Source of the DNA: JAPLKX01 sp035530195
GTDB taxonomy: Bacteria > Hydrogenedentota > Hydrogenedentia > Hydrogenedentales > SLHB01
Length of the DNA stretch: 20,077 nt
Reading direction: 5' to 3'
NCBI GenBank assembly: GCA_035530195.1
Contig: DATKVG010000232.1
Coordinates: 1 to 20,077, forward strand
Shown: one piece after another, positions 1 through 8,700 of the stretch
Numbering within the stretch: position 1 is the first letter of the stretch
Layout of the letters: each line of letters begins with the position of its first letter
The notes under the pieces: generated by a model
The model's input: the letters and a program-made list of their open reading frames with translations, nothing else
Told to the model about the DNA's origin: nothing
The model's database searches: none
Program-made: the position numbers and the translations under genes

Positions 1-1
1 C

Positions 2-466
2 TGGCCGGGGACCTTGCCGGCGGGGCGGGAGGTTAATGAGAACGTGTCGCTGCTGGATGTGGCGCCCACGATCCTGGACATGGCGGGGCAGAAGCCCTCC
101 AAGCAGTTCCAGGGCCGGCGCCTGCTGCCCTTGATCTCGGGCCGAAAGGCGTCGTCGTTTAATGATCGGCTGATTGTCTCGAAGTGGCACGACGCGGTTG
201 GGGCAGTGAAAGGCGACTGGAAACTGCTTTGTACCATGAACGGCCGAAATCCTCAGTTATACAGCCTCGCAACCGATTTCTATGAAACAACCGACGTGGC
301 AGGCCAGCACCCGGCATTGGTCGAGGAACTAAAGGCCGAATTGCTGGCGTATATTCAGCGTCAGCAGACTTTGCACGAGGGGCTCGCCGAGCCGGAGGTC
401 AAGTCCGGCGTGGACATCGATCCGCAAACCGAACAGCAAATGAAAGCCTTGGGCTACATGGAATGA
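2..466 (+). CDS. Sulfatase, C-terminal part (5' end outside window)
   Basis: This is the last ~154 codons of a formylglycine-dependent sulfatase (alkaline-phosphatase superfamily). The reading frame is open from the window edge to TGA at 464-466, so the true start lies upstream. Visible family signs are the segment SLLDVAPTILDMAG (the LxDxxPTxLxxAG block of the C-terminal half), the following GRRLLPLISG, the KGDWKLL strand, and the ending MKALGYME, which resembles the LKALGY tail common in sulfatases. The catalytic N-terminal half, with its C/S-x-P-x-R motif and metal ligands, is not in the window, so substrate class and activity cannot be judged. It is followed in the same direction by a secreted esterase and lies near a fucosidase. 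This suggests desulfation of a sulfated polysaccharide, which is inference. Confidence 0.88.
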   Translation, partial: WPGTLPAGREVNENVSLLDVAPTILDMAGQKPSKQFQGRRLLPLISGRKASSFNDRLIVSKWHDAVGAVKGDWKLLCTMNGRNPQLYSLATDFYETTDVAGQHPALVEELKAELLAYIQRQQTLHEGLAEPEVKSGVDIDPQTEQQMKALGYME

Positions 467-617
467 AGCCGCGGCCACGCGCCTTGCGGATCACAACGAG
501 GTGCTGGTGGTAATCGGTTTGCTGCAGGCGGACCGTCTGTAAAGGTCGAAACGCCACGCCGGGATGCGTCTTATTCCATCCCGCGCGCCCTTGTTGAACC
601 CCCGTCGCCTGTCGTCT
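467..617. repeat. Spacer with two hairpins, possible degenerate dispersed repeat
   Basis: Between the sulfatase stop and the esterase there is a GC-rich spacer with two inverted repeats. At 524-540, GCAGGCGG and CCGTCTGT can pair over eight positions with two G-T wobbles. This matches 13 of 17 positions of the GCAGGCGGGACGCCTGC palindrome at 6655-6671. At 561-582, GGGATG and CATCCC flank a 10-nt loop. The second hairpin covers the most upstream possible ATG (564) of the esterase, which argues against that start. Whether this is a mobile repeat or a processing site is not known. Confidence 0.4.
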
Positions 618-629
618 ATGCTCAATGTG

Positions 630-635
630 AGGAGG
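630..635 (+). promoter_or_regulatory. Shine-Dalgarno AGGAGG for the tandem esterase
   Basis: A perfect AGGAGG lies 9 nt before the ATG at 645. Read as codons in the longer frame it would be two AGG arginine codons, whereas arginine codons nearby are mostly CGN. That supports a ribosome-binding role and a start at 645 rather than at the ATGs at 564 or 618. Confidence 0.6.
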
Positions 636-644
636 ATGCCGCTC

Positions 645-2852
645 ATGTTGTGTCTGCTGCTTACCGCGATTATGACCGCGTCGCCTGAACAAACCCTCGC
701 CGAAATCCGCGCCACGCTCCCCAAAAACGAATCCTTTGAAGCGTGGCTCGAACAATCCGGCGAAATGCCGCCGGACTTTGACTCGATTCCAAGCAGGGCC
801 ATCCTGCCCGGCCCACTCGACGCCGGCCGCTTCGGGTCCGACACACCCGTCGCCGACCCCGCACAATGGCCCGCGCGGCGCGCTCAAATCATGGAAAGCC
901 TCCACCAGTGGATCCTTGGTTCCGTACCGCCGCCGCCCGACAACCTCACCGCCGAAGTCGTCGACGAACACGAAGAACCCGGCGCGCTGGTCCGCAACGT
1001 GCTGCTCAAGTTCGGGCCCAGCCACGCGGCGTCGCTGCGCGTCGAGTTGCTCATTCCCAAAGGGGCCGGGCCGTTTCCGGTTTTTATGACTCAAACCAAC
1101 CACCGCGCCTGGGCGCTGGTCGCGGTTCGCCGGGGGTATCTGGCCTGCGTCTACGCCGGCTGCGACGTTGCCGACGACACCGACTCGTTTGCCGCCGCAT
1201 ACCCAAACCAGGACTGGTCGCGCCTCACCCGCAGAGCGTGGGCTGCCGCACGGTGCGTCGACTATCTCCACATGGTGCCCCAGGCCCGCGCCGATCAAAT
1301 CGCCATCACCGGCCACAGCCGAAACGGGAAGATGTCGCTGATGGCCGCCGCCATTGACCCGAGAATCGCGGTGGTCATATCGAGCAGCAGCGGCACCGGC
1401 GGCGTGGTCTCTTCCCGCTACCATGGCGAACAGCATTTCGCCGAAGGCATTGAAAACATCACGCGATCGTTCCCCGATTGGTTCCACCCCCGCTTCCGGT
1501 TTTTCGCCGGCAGGGAAGACAAGCTGCCCGTCGACCTCACCGACCTCGTCGCCATGGCCGCGCCGCGCCCATGCCTCATCAGCACCGCGATCAACGACGA
1601 CGTCGAAAGCACGTGGGCCATCGAGCAAACCCTGCTCGCCGTCCGGCCCGTTTACCAACTTTTCGGCGCACCCGATAAAATCAAAATCCTATGGCGGCCC
1701 GGCGGCCACGAAACCTGGCCCACCGTCATCGAGAAATATGTCGACTGGTGCGACCTCCAGTTCGGCAGGGCCAACTACGACTTCCCAGACCGGTTCATCC
1801 ACCCCTGCGACTGGGCCGCGTGGGCCAAAACCGACCCGGCACCGCTCAACCCCGACTCGCTACCCCCGCGTGCATTCGGCCAAACGCCCGCCACTCTTGA
1901 AGACTGGCTTGCCCGCCGCACCCAACTGCCCGCCGCTGTCGCAGCCGTCCTCGGCACCACGCCCGGCGCCGCACACACAGGCAAAGGCACGTACGGGCGC
2001 GAAGTCGACCACATCGAGCAACTCCTCAATAGAGCCAATGCCCCGGGGCTCGAAAAAGAGGATGTCATGTTCGGCGAGTACATCAACGCGGATGTTTACG
2101 CCAAAAAGGGGACGATGACGGTCGGCGCAAAACTGCCCGTCGTCCTCTGGCTACACCCGTGGACCTGCCCCTCCGGTTTCAACCCCGCCTACCATCGCGG
2201 CGCCATCGCCCACCTCAACTTCGCCAAGACCGGGTTCGCCGTGTTCTGCTACGACCAGATCGGGTTCGGACGCAGGATCGAGGAAGTCGAAAACTTCTAC
2301 ACCCGCTACCCGGGCTGGTCGCTCCTGGGCAAAATGGTCCGCGACGCGCAGGCCGCGCTCGACGCCATCGGCCGGCTCGATTACGTCGACCCGCAGCGCA
2401 TCTACGTGGTTGGCTACAGCTTCGGCACGCTCGTCGCACTCCACCTTGCGGGCCTCGACGACCGCCCCGCGGGCTACGCCCTCGCATGCCCGCCAGTCCC
2501 CTACCGCCTCGACACCGACGCAAATCTCACCGGCGGAATCGCGCGCTGGTCGCACCTCTACATGGTCGCCCCGCGACTCGGCTATTTCATCGGCCACGAG
2601 GACCGAGTCCCCTACGACCTCGATGAACTCATGGCTGCCGTCGCCCCCAAACCGCTCCTGCTCGTCACCCCGAGGCTCGACCGCGAAGCGCCCATACCGC
2701 TCGTCGAAAAGAGCATCGAAAACGTCCGCTGCGTGTACTCTCTCAATAAGGCCCCCGATGCACTCACTCAAGCCGTGACGGACACCTACAACCACTTCGA
2801 CCCCCAAAACCAACAACCCATCATCGAGTGGCTAAACAAAACGTCACACTAA
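645..2852 (+). CDS. Secreted tandem alpha/beta-hydrolase (CE15-like / acetyl xylan esterase-like), two related halves
   Basis: A 735-aa protein with an N-terminal hydrophobic segment (signal peptide, cleavage near residue 19). Two alpha/beta-hydrolase domains follow in line. Domain 1 has the nucleophile elbow GHSRNGK (Ser225) and a late GGHETWP (His355). A GxSRxGK elbow is typical of CE15 glucuronoyl esterases and related acetyl xylan esterases. Domain 2 has GYSFG (Ser592) and a late histidine in YNHFDP (His717). The block REDKLPVDLTDLVAMAAPRP in domain 1 matches HEDRVPYDLDELMAAVAPKP in domain 2, so the halves look homologous. Start 645 was chosen for its AGGAGG. ATG 618 would give a signal peptide with an Arg-Arg n-region, and 564 is the longest option. 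The likely role is removing ester groups from plant or algal polysaccharide outside the cytoplasm. The substrate is not shown by the sequence. Confidence 0.85.
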   Translation: MLCLLLTAIMTASPEQTLAEIRATLPKNESFEAWLEQSGEMPPDFDSIPSRAILPGPLDAGRFGSDTPVADPAQWPARRAQIMESLHQWILGSVPPPPDNLTAEVVDEHEEPGALVRNVLLKFGPSHAASLRVELLIPKGAGPFPVFMTQTNHRAWALVAVRRGYLACVYAGCDVADDTDSFAAAYPNQDWSRLTRRAWAAARCVDYLHMVPQARADQIAITGHSRNGKMSLMAAAIDPRIAVVISSSSGTGGVVSSRYHGEQHFAEGIENITRSFPDWFHPRFRFFAGREDKLPVDLTDLVAMAAPRPCLISTAINDDVESTWAIEQTLLAVRPVYQLFGAPDKIKILWRPGGHETWPTVIEKYVDWCDLQFGRANYDFPDRFIHPCDWAAWAKTDPAPLNPDSLPPRAFGQTPATLEDWLARRTQLPAAVAAVLGTTPGAAHTGKGTYGREVDHIEQLLNRANAPGLEKEDVMFGEYINADVYAKKGTMTVGAKLPVVLWLHPWTCPSGFNPAYHRGAIAHLNFAKTGFAVFCYDQIGFGRRIEEVENFYTRYPGWSLLGKMVRDAQAALDAIGRLDYVDPQRIYVVGYSFGTLVALHLAGLDDRPAGYALACPPVPYRLDTDANLTGGIARWSHLYMVAPRLGYFIGHEDRVPYDLDELMAAVAPKPLLLVTPRLDREAPIPLVEKSIENVRCVYSLNKAPDALTQAVTDTYNHFDPQNQQPIIEWLNKTSH

Positions 2853-3044
2853 ATCTCTGTCCAAAACGTGTCTTCTCTTCTTAATATGCCGTAAATCCTG
2901 TTATCCCGTCATAAACACAAAAAGGGGAGCGGCGAATGATCCACTTCATCCTGGGCTGGTTCATACTCGTCTTGGGCAGATCTCTAGATCCGACTGAAAG
3001 CCCGCGTCTCTTGCTCCCCGCAACCTGACTTGCGCAATCCACAA

Positions 3045-3578
3045 TCACAGAATGCTTTTCACCGCTTCCGCCAACTGCCGCGCCGTCAACTCCTCGCCCC
3101 AGTACTGCCGCACCTTCCCCGTCTCATCGAGCAGGAACGTCGCCGGCAGGGCCCCCGCCTGCCAGTCCAGTTTCAGCGCCGCGCTCACCGCCGACGGCGA
3201 CCGCTCCCGTAGCACATATACGCGGAATGGTATCTGTCGTTCTTTCAAGAAAGGTACAACCCGTTTTTCAACCGTGTCCGGATGATCCACGGACACGCTC
3301 ACCAACTCGACACGACCCGACGTCTCCGCATAAAATCTGCCCAGTTCCGGCATCTCGTGGACACACGGCGGGCACCACGTCGCCCAAAAATTCAAAACCA
3401 CAGGCCGCCCGCGCAAACCCGCCAACACCTCCGACAACCGCTCCACGCCAATCACCTCGACCTGCGGCGGCGCCGCCGCCTCGGCAGCCCGCTCCTCGTG
3501 CTGTGCCGGCGAGCATCCCCATAAGGCAACCGCCGCCAGGCACAGCGCGGCAGTTCTCAGCGCCGCTTTATGGTACAT
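3045..3578 (-). CDS. TlpA/ResA-type thioredoxin lipoprotein
   Basis: The protein starts with a lipoprotein signal peptide (basic KxxxR region, hydrophobic stretch, lipobox LWGC; lipidated Cys22 from ATG 3578). It is followed by an Ala/Glu-rich linker and one thioredoxin fold. The active site is WATWCPPC (Cys69 and Cys72), followed by HEMPEL as in TlpA/ResA proteins, and the cis-proline loop is GALPATFLLD. It should act as a membrane-anchored thiol-disulfide oxidoreductase on the periplasmic side. A GTG six bases further upstream (3584) is also possible. Either start lies inside the end of the upstream redoxin gene, overlapping it by 22-28 bp, so translational coupling is likely. It is the last gene of a four-gene minus-strand run headed by the large secreted protein. 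A role in haem or cytochrome c thiol reduction is possible, but the ccs genes are 9 kb away. Confidence 0.9.
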   Translation of the reverse strand: MYHKAALRTAALCLAAVALWGCSPAQHEERAAEAAAPPQVEVIGVERLSEVLAGLRGRPVVLNFWATWCPPCVHEMPELGRFYAETSGRVELVSVSVDHPDTVEKRVVPFLKERQIPFRVYVLRERSPSAVSAALKLDWQAGALPATFLLDETGKVRQYWGEELTARQLAEAVKSIL

Positions 3579-4144
3579 CCCCACGCATCCACTTGCGCCG
3601 TCTTCACCGGCCGGCCCGCCAGAACGTCGTCAATCGCCGACCGAACGTAATTCACCTCCCCCACCGCCTCCGGCTCCTTCCGGTTGTCATACGCCCCGTG
3701 ATACGCCACCTTCAACTCGCGGTCCAACACATAAAACTCCGGCGTATGAGTCGCGCCCACGGCGTCCGCATACTTATTGTCCACGTCTTTCAAGATGGGA
3801 TAGGCCAGTTTTCGCTCGGCCGCATACGCCTTCAACTGATCCACCGTCGTCGACTTGTGCGAATCCACACCCAGAAACACCACGTCCTTCCCCTCGTACG
3901 TCTTCACCAGCCCGGGCAACGACCCGTCCGCACCCTTTGACCACGGGCACTCCATCGACATAAAATCCAATGCCACCACCTTCCCTTTGTACTGCCCCAG
4001 CGTGTGTTCCTTCCCGTTCACGTCCTTCAACGTAAACCCCGGCATCTCGCTGCCAATCGCCGGCGCCTGCTTGATCTCGCCACCAGCGCACGCCGAAACA
4101 ACCACCCCCAAGACCAATGCCCATACTCCAAACTTGCTCTTCAT
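3557..4144 (-). CDS. Redoxin-domain lipoprotein (peroxiredoxin-like, PRX_like1 type)
   Basis: A 195-aa protein with a lipoprotein signal (MKSKFGVWALVLGVVVSAC, lipobox VSAC, Cys19). An AhpC/TSA-type thioredoxin fold begins at PGFTLKDVNGKEHTLGQYKGK. The active-site loop is MECPWSKG with a single Cys66. A second cysteine, Cys190, is in the C-terminal WGCTIKRR. A GCxIK tail is characteristic of the PRX_like1 branch of thioredoxin-family proteins, where the two cysteines may work together. GGAGGA lies 7 nt before the ATG (4152-4157 on the opposite strand), so the start is secure. It sits 86 bp after the fucosidase gene and overlaps the TlpA-like gene. It probably takes part in periplasmic thiol chemistry or peroxide handling; the substrate is unknown. 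Confidence 0.85.
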   Translation of the reverse strand: MKSKFGVWALVLGVVVSACAGGEIKQAPAIGSEMPGFTLKDVNGKEHTLGQYKGKVVALDFMSMECPWSKGADGSLPGLVKTYEGKDVVFLGVDSHKSTTVDQLKAYAAERKLAYPILKDVDNKYADAVGATHTPEFYVLDRELKVAYHGAYDNRKEPEAVGEVNYVRSAIDDVLAGRPVKTAQVDAWGCTIKRR

Positions 4145-4230
4145 ATGCGCATCCTCCTTTTACAGACGTGGCCCTCGCCGACACCCGATCAGACAACCTG
4201 CCTCGCTACAAAATTCCTCCCTTATTCCCA

Positions 4231-5673
4231 TCAGCCGCCCAACTCGATCCTGATCACGTAGGCGTGATCGCAGGGTTTTTCTTTTGGCGCGACTACTTTC
4301 AGGCAGTTCTTGTTAACCGACCACTTCACCGGTTTGTCCCGCCCAAGCAGTTTGACGTCGTGGATCGCCAACTCCGGCGCCGCGCGTGTGCCGAGCGACG
4401 CGACCCGGAACGCTTTCTTCGGCCACCCCATCACAATGGCGTAAACCGCCTGCCCCTTTGTCGTGAACCGCACATCCTCGGCGGTCATTTTCGACTCTTT
4501 GTGATCGGAAAACGAGCCGCTCTTGACCTGCGTCGGCCCTTCGCCGGGCGTCCTCCATGGGCGCGTGCCGTAGATGGCCTCCCCGTTCATTTCCAGCCAG
4601 CGGCCCATCTCGAGGAGGATTGCCTGCGCCTCGTCGGGAATCAGCCCGTCCGGCCTCGGCCCCACGTTGAGCAAGAGGCAGCCGTTCTTGCTGACAATAT
4701 CCACGAGCTCATGAATCAGCGAGCCCGCGTCGCGGAACCGGTCCTTCTCGATGTAGCCCCACGACCGGATGCTTACCGACGTGTCCGTCTGCCAGTAAGC
4801 CGCCTGGGTTGTGCCCAGTTTTCCCCGCTCGATATCCAGGACCGCCACGCCCGGCGGAAACGTTTTGTTCTTGTAGTTGATCGCCACGCCCTTCCCCCAC
4901 TTCGCGCCAAATTCCGCGCCGCGGTTGTAATAGTGGGCGGCGAATTTTTGCAGGTACGGCACAAACTCAGGCTGCTCGATCCACCAGTCAAACCAGAACA
5001 ACTGCGGCTGGTACTTGTCCACCAACTCGGTGCACCGCGCGTACCAGTCGTCGAGAAACGCGATGTCCGGCCGCGACGCCTTCTCGGGTTGCGCGGGGCC
5101 GTACAGCTTGTCCCACTTGCCGCTGCGCACGTCCGAGTCGAACGTCATCCCCTGGTCAAAAAACCACCAGTGTTCCGCCCGGTGCGACGACACGCCGAAC
5201 ACCAAACCCTGTCCCCGGCACGCCGCCGCCAACTCGCCGATAATGTCCCGTTTCGGGCCCATCTTCATCGCGTTGTAGTCCGAAAGCGCGCTATCGTACA
5301 TCTGAAACCCGTCATGATGCTCCGCGACCGGCACCACGTACCGCGCACCCGATTTCTTGAACAGGTCCGCCCACGCCGCCGCGCTGAATTTCTCCGCGCG
5401 AAACGACGGAATGAAATCCTTGTAGCCAAACTGCGACTGCGGCCCGTACGTCGCCACGTGATGTTTGAACTCCGGCGTCTTGTCTTTGTACATGTTCCGC
5501 GGGTACCACTCGCTCCCAAACGCCGGAACCGAGTACACACCCCAATGGATAAAGATCCCGAACTTCCCGTCCAAATACCACCCCGGCGTCTCATGTGCCT
5601 TCAGCGAATCCCAGTTCGCCTCATACGCAACAGCACTCAGCCCAGCCAGCACAACCGCAGTCATGGCCAACAT
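4231..5673 (-). CDS. GH29 alpha-L-fucosidase, exported
   Basis: A 480-aa GH29 glycosidase. A short hydrophobic N-terminus (residues 1-17) looks like a weak signal peptide. The catalytic (beta/alpha)8 barrel then runs from about residue 20 to 370. Clear family blocks are GKFGIFIHWGVYSVPAFGSEW (HWG at 43-45), EHHDGFQMYDS (118-128), and LFWFDWW with the expected nucleophile Asp229. Near the end of the barrel are SWGYIEKDRFR and SKNGCLLLNVGPRPDGLIP. A C-terminal beta-sandwich follows (about 390-480), as in two-domain GH29 enzymes. The acid/base residue varies in GH29; the Glu in VLDIERG is a candidate only. GAAAGGGG lies about 5 nt before the ATG. It lies 61 bp after the large DUF4450-type gene on the same strand. 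It should release L-fucose from glycans in the periplasm or outside the cell. Confidence 0.95.
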   Translation of the reverse strand: MLAMTAVVLAGLSAVAYEANWDSLKAHETPGWYLDGKFGIFIHWGVYSVPAFGSEWYPRNMYKDKTPEFKHHVATYGPQSQFGYKDFIPSFRAEKFSAAAWADLFKKSGARYVVPVAEHHDGFQMYDSALSDYNAMKMGPKRDIIGELAAACRGQGLVFGVSSHRAEHWWFFDQGMTFDSDVRSGKWDKLYGPAQPEKASRPDIAFLDDWYARCTELVDKYQPQLFWFDWWIEQPEFVPYLQKFAAHYYNRGAEFGAKWGKGVAINYKNKTFPPGVAVLDIERGKLGTTQAAYWQTDTSVSIRSWGYIEKDRFRDAGSLIHELVDIVSKNGCLLLNVGPRPDGLIPDEAQAILLEMGRWLEMNGEAIYGTRPWRTPGEGPTQVKSGSFSDHKESKMTAEDVRFTTKGQAVYAIVMGWPKKAFRVASLGTRAAPELAIHDVKLLGRDKPVKWSVNKNCLKVVAPKEKPCDHAYVIRIELGG

Positions 5674-5703
5674 ATCTACCCCTTTCTCTTAAGATTTTTC
5701 GTC

Positions 5704-5731
5704 CGGCCACCGGTCACCGGCCACCGGCCAC
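5704..5731. repeat. CGGCCAC heptamer tandem array (4 units)
   Basis: Four consecutive 7-bp units, CGGCCAC, CGGTCAC, CGGCCAC, CGGCCAC, fill much of the 61-bp spacer between the large secreted gene and the fucosidase gene. One unit differs by a single base. A 7-bp unit would shift frame when copied, which fits its non-coding position. Its function is unknown. Confidence 0.8.
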
Positions 5732-5734
5732 AAC

Positions 5735-8700
5735 TCATTTTTCCACCGTCGCACCCATCACACCAAAAATCACGTCATTGGCGGCCGCTTCAAAATCAAC
5801 TGTAGCAAGTATTTTGCCCGGCGGCAATTCAAATGCAACCAAGTGCGCTTCGGTGTCGGTCTCGACGGGCTGCGTCAGGTCCGCCACGTCCGCCGAACCC
5901 GCCGGGCCTCGCCGTCCCCCGATATTCTCGAACCCGTTCGCGGCGCAGTCGTGATACCGCCCGCACCACGTGCCCCAGCAGTCGCCGATGCCATACGGAT
6001 TCACCAGTTCCACCGTCTCGGCGGGGCCGCCCGCATAATGGAGCGTCACCCGCAGGTTGGGCACGTGGCTCTGCGACGGGAATGTTATGCCGCTGATCAT
6101 CAGGTAAAGCGTCTTCCCCGACGCGCCCACTGGAAAACTCAGCTTCTTCGGAAACCCGCCTGTCACCGTCACCACACCGAGGTTCGCCCCTTCTTTCGGC
6201 GACTTGAACGGTATCCCGTCGCGCGTCCACCCAACGCCATCCTCGCCGATCTTCGCCCGCCACGCGGAATCGCTGGGCGTCTCGATCCGGCCGCCGTGAT
6301 GCGTCTCCCGGAAGTGATCTTTCCAATAATTGAAGTTCACCTGGCTTGCCGGCATCTCCGGTGCGGGGGCGTTTTCCTGCACAAACCTCGGCGCATCCAC
6401 TACCGTCGAATTAAACACCCCGCCCAGATCCACCAGCGTCCACCGCCCCAAATCACGCTCGCCCCCCGGCGCTTTCCACACCTTCGGCGCGGGCGCAGGC
6501 GTTTCCGGCTCGATCACCACGCGCATCGGCAGCCAGGTGTCCGCCGCGCGTACGAAGATGACACCCGGCCCTGGCTCGCCTGTTATCACGCCTGTTAACA
6601 CCGCGTCTTCGACCCGCACATCCTTCAGAATACCTTGCGGATCGGCGTAATCTTGCAGGCGGGACGCCTGCGCTACAACTGGCGGAACTTGAAAGTCCGC
6701 GCCCTGTTTCATATGTTGCGTTTCGGGCAACGTCACTTCGCGCACTTTATATCGCAACCTCAGCGATCCCTTCGCAGCCCGGCTCGATACCACCGCCCAT
6801 GTGGTGCCATCAAATCCCGGCTCGAACATCGCCCCGTCCGCCCCCTCGACCGCCGCATCCGTCCCCATAAAGGGCAGATGCCACCGCACCTCCCCCGGTA
6901 CCGGCGAGTCCCACTCGACTTCAATCAACCCCGGTTTCCGCCGCCACACGTAACTGAACTGCCGCGTCTTGATCGATGCTTCCGCCCAACTCGACGGAAA
7001 CTGCGGCGTCACCTGCACGTACCCGTCCGGCCGTTTCGGCACGATCCCGAACAGCCCCTCGACCACGGCCCGCGCCCACATGCTCGACGCGTCCGCGAAC
7101 TCGTCGTTGGCGCGCTGACGCCCGTCCGAGTAGCTGTGGCACGACAGCCCGCCCGGCGTGGGCCCGTTGAAAATGCCGCACAGGCTCGCCCGGATCAGCT
7201 TGTATGCCTCGTCCGCCCGCCCCGCCAGATAATTGGTCAGCGCGAAGTTCATTTCCTCGCCATACGCTACCTCGTACGTGCTGTGCGTGTACGACCGCCC
7301 CCGGTTCGGATACCAGTTCGAACTCCACACTATTTTCCCGCCGCCCGGCGTCGCATCGGCCCGCAGATGCGTGTCCGCCCAATGCAGCATCTGATAGATC
7401 TGCATTGGGTCCGCCGCGCCGAACTCCGCCGAATGATAAATCGTCGGCAGCTCCGGTTCCGTGTGCAGCATCCGTTCCCCGCGCGTGTCCGCGTACTCTG
7501 CAAACACGCCTGCCCGCCGCATCCACAGCTTCCCCTGCATCGCATCGAGCGTCTTGTCCGCCCGCGCACGGTACGGCGCCGGGTCTTTGCCAAGCCGCGC
7601 CGCCAAATCCGCCATGAAGCGGTTCGCATTAAGGATGTACGCCGACGCCTGCGCGCACTGGCCGCCGATGTACCAGTGCGAATCGCTGATCCACGTGTTC
7701 AACGCGCTCTCGTACAACCCCTCGCCGCCCGGCTCGAGACGCGTGTCTTCCCACTTCAAAATACTGTCCAATATGGGAAAAATCCGCGCCATCAACTCGA
7801 TATCGTTCGTATAATCGAAATACTGCCGCACGTGATCGAAAAACACCTCATTCATGTTGTAAAACACGCCCGGTCCCGACTCGATCATCGATCCTAAAGC
7901 GCCCGCATCCGGGCCTTCCGTCACCAGCCCCAGCGTCGTGTGCGACTCGATATACTTCCGGATCCGCTCGGTCCAGCCGTAACACACCGGCCCATACCCC
8001 GTCCGCCAACCCAGGTATGCAAACCGCCACGACCAACCCCCGTGTACCGTCGCCACGTCGCCCCACGTGCCTTCGGTCGCGAACGCCATCATGCCCACGG
8101 CGGCATCCAACCACGGGTCCGGCGTGTGCGTCACAACCCGGCTCGCAATCTCGGTGTTTCGTTGCAGTGCCCGCGCCCACGCCGCCGCCGGGTTCTCGAC
8201 ACAGCTTGTCACGGTCGTATGCGGTGGGGTCGCGCTCCCGCGCGACCGCGATTTGTCGGAAATGTTGCCCCCCATCCCAACGACGACGAACCCTTCCCGC
8301 GCCTGCTCGTCCAGCTCCACCACCTGCACCGCCACCTTGTTTTGCCCTTCCACGCCCTCAGTCATCGAGCCTGCCAGCACCGCGGGCGACTGCTTAAAAG
8401 CCTCGGGCGCGCCAAAACCGGCCGCGCCGCCCCACGAACTCCCGCCCTCGATCACGGCGTGCCACTCCGGCAGGTACCGCCACGCGCAGAACGGTTCGTT
8501 CGTGATCACATCCGACTTGTCGAACGCCCGCTCGAGCTCGAACCGGCTCCCGTCCCACCGGATCACGTCTTTTGCGCACTGTTCCGGCGCGAACTCGAAC
8601 TCTTTCGCGCCCATGTTGTAGTTGGTGAAGAATCCCGACGCCCCGCCGTACGCCCACACCAGCTTTGTCCCGTCGACCGGCCCGTCTACCGCCACACGCA

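Noticed and set aside
2936..3028. 30-codon open frame with a purine-rich stretch upstream and a hydrophobic start (MIHFILGWFILVLG)
   Set aside because: It is very short, lies in the convergent gap after the esterase, has no recognisable relatives and no promoter; kept only as a note.
4117..5805. Long plus-strand frame (562 codons) across the fucosidase
   Set aside because: It is the antisense shadow of the GH29 gene, Arg/Pro/His-rich, as expected from high-GC codon structure; the GH29 frame has all family motifs.
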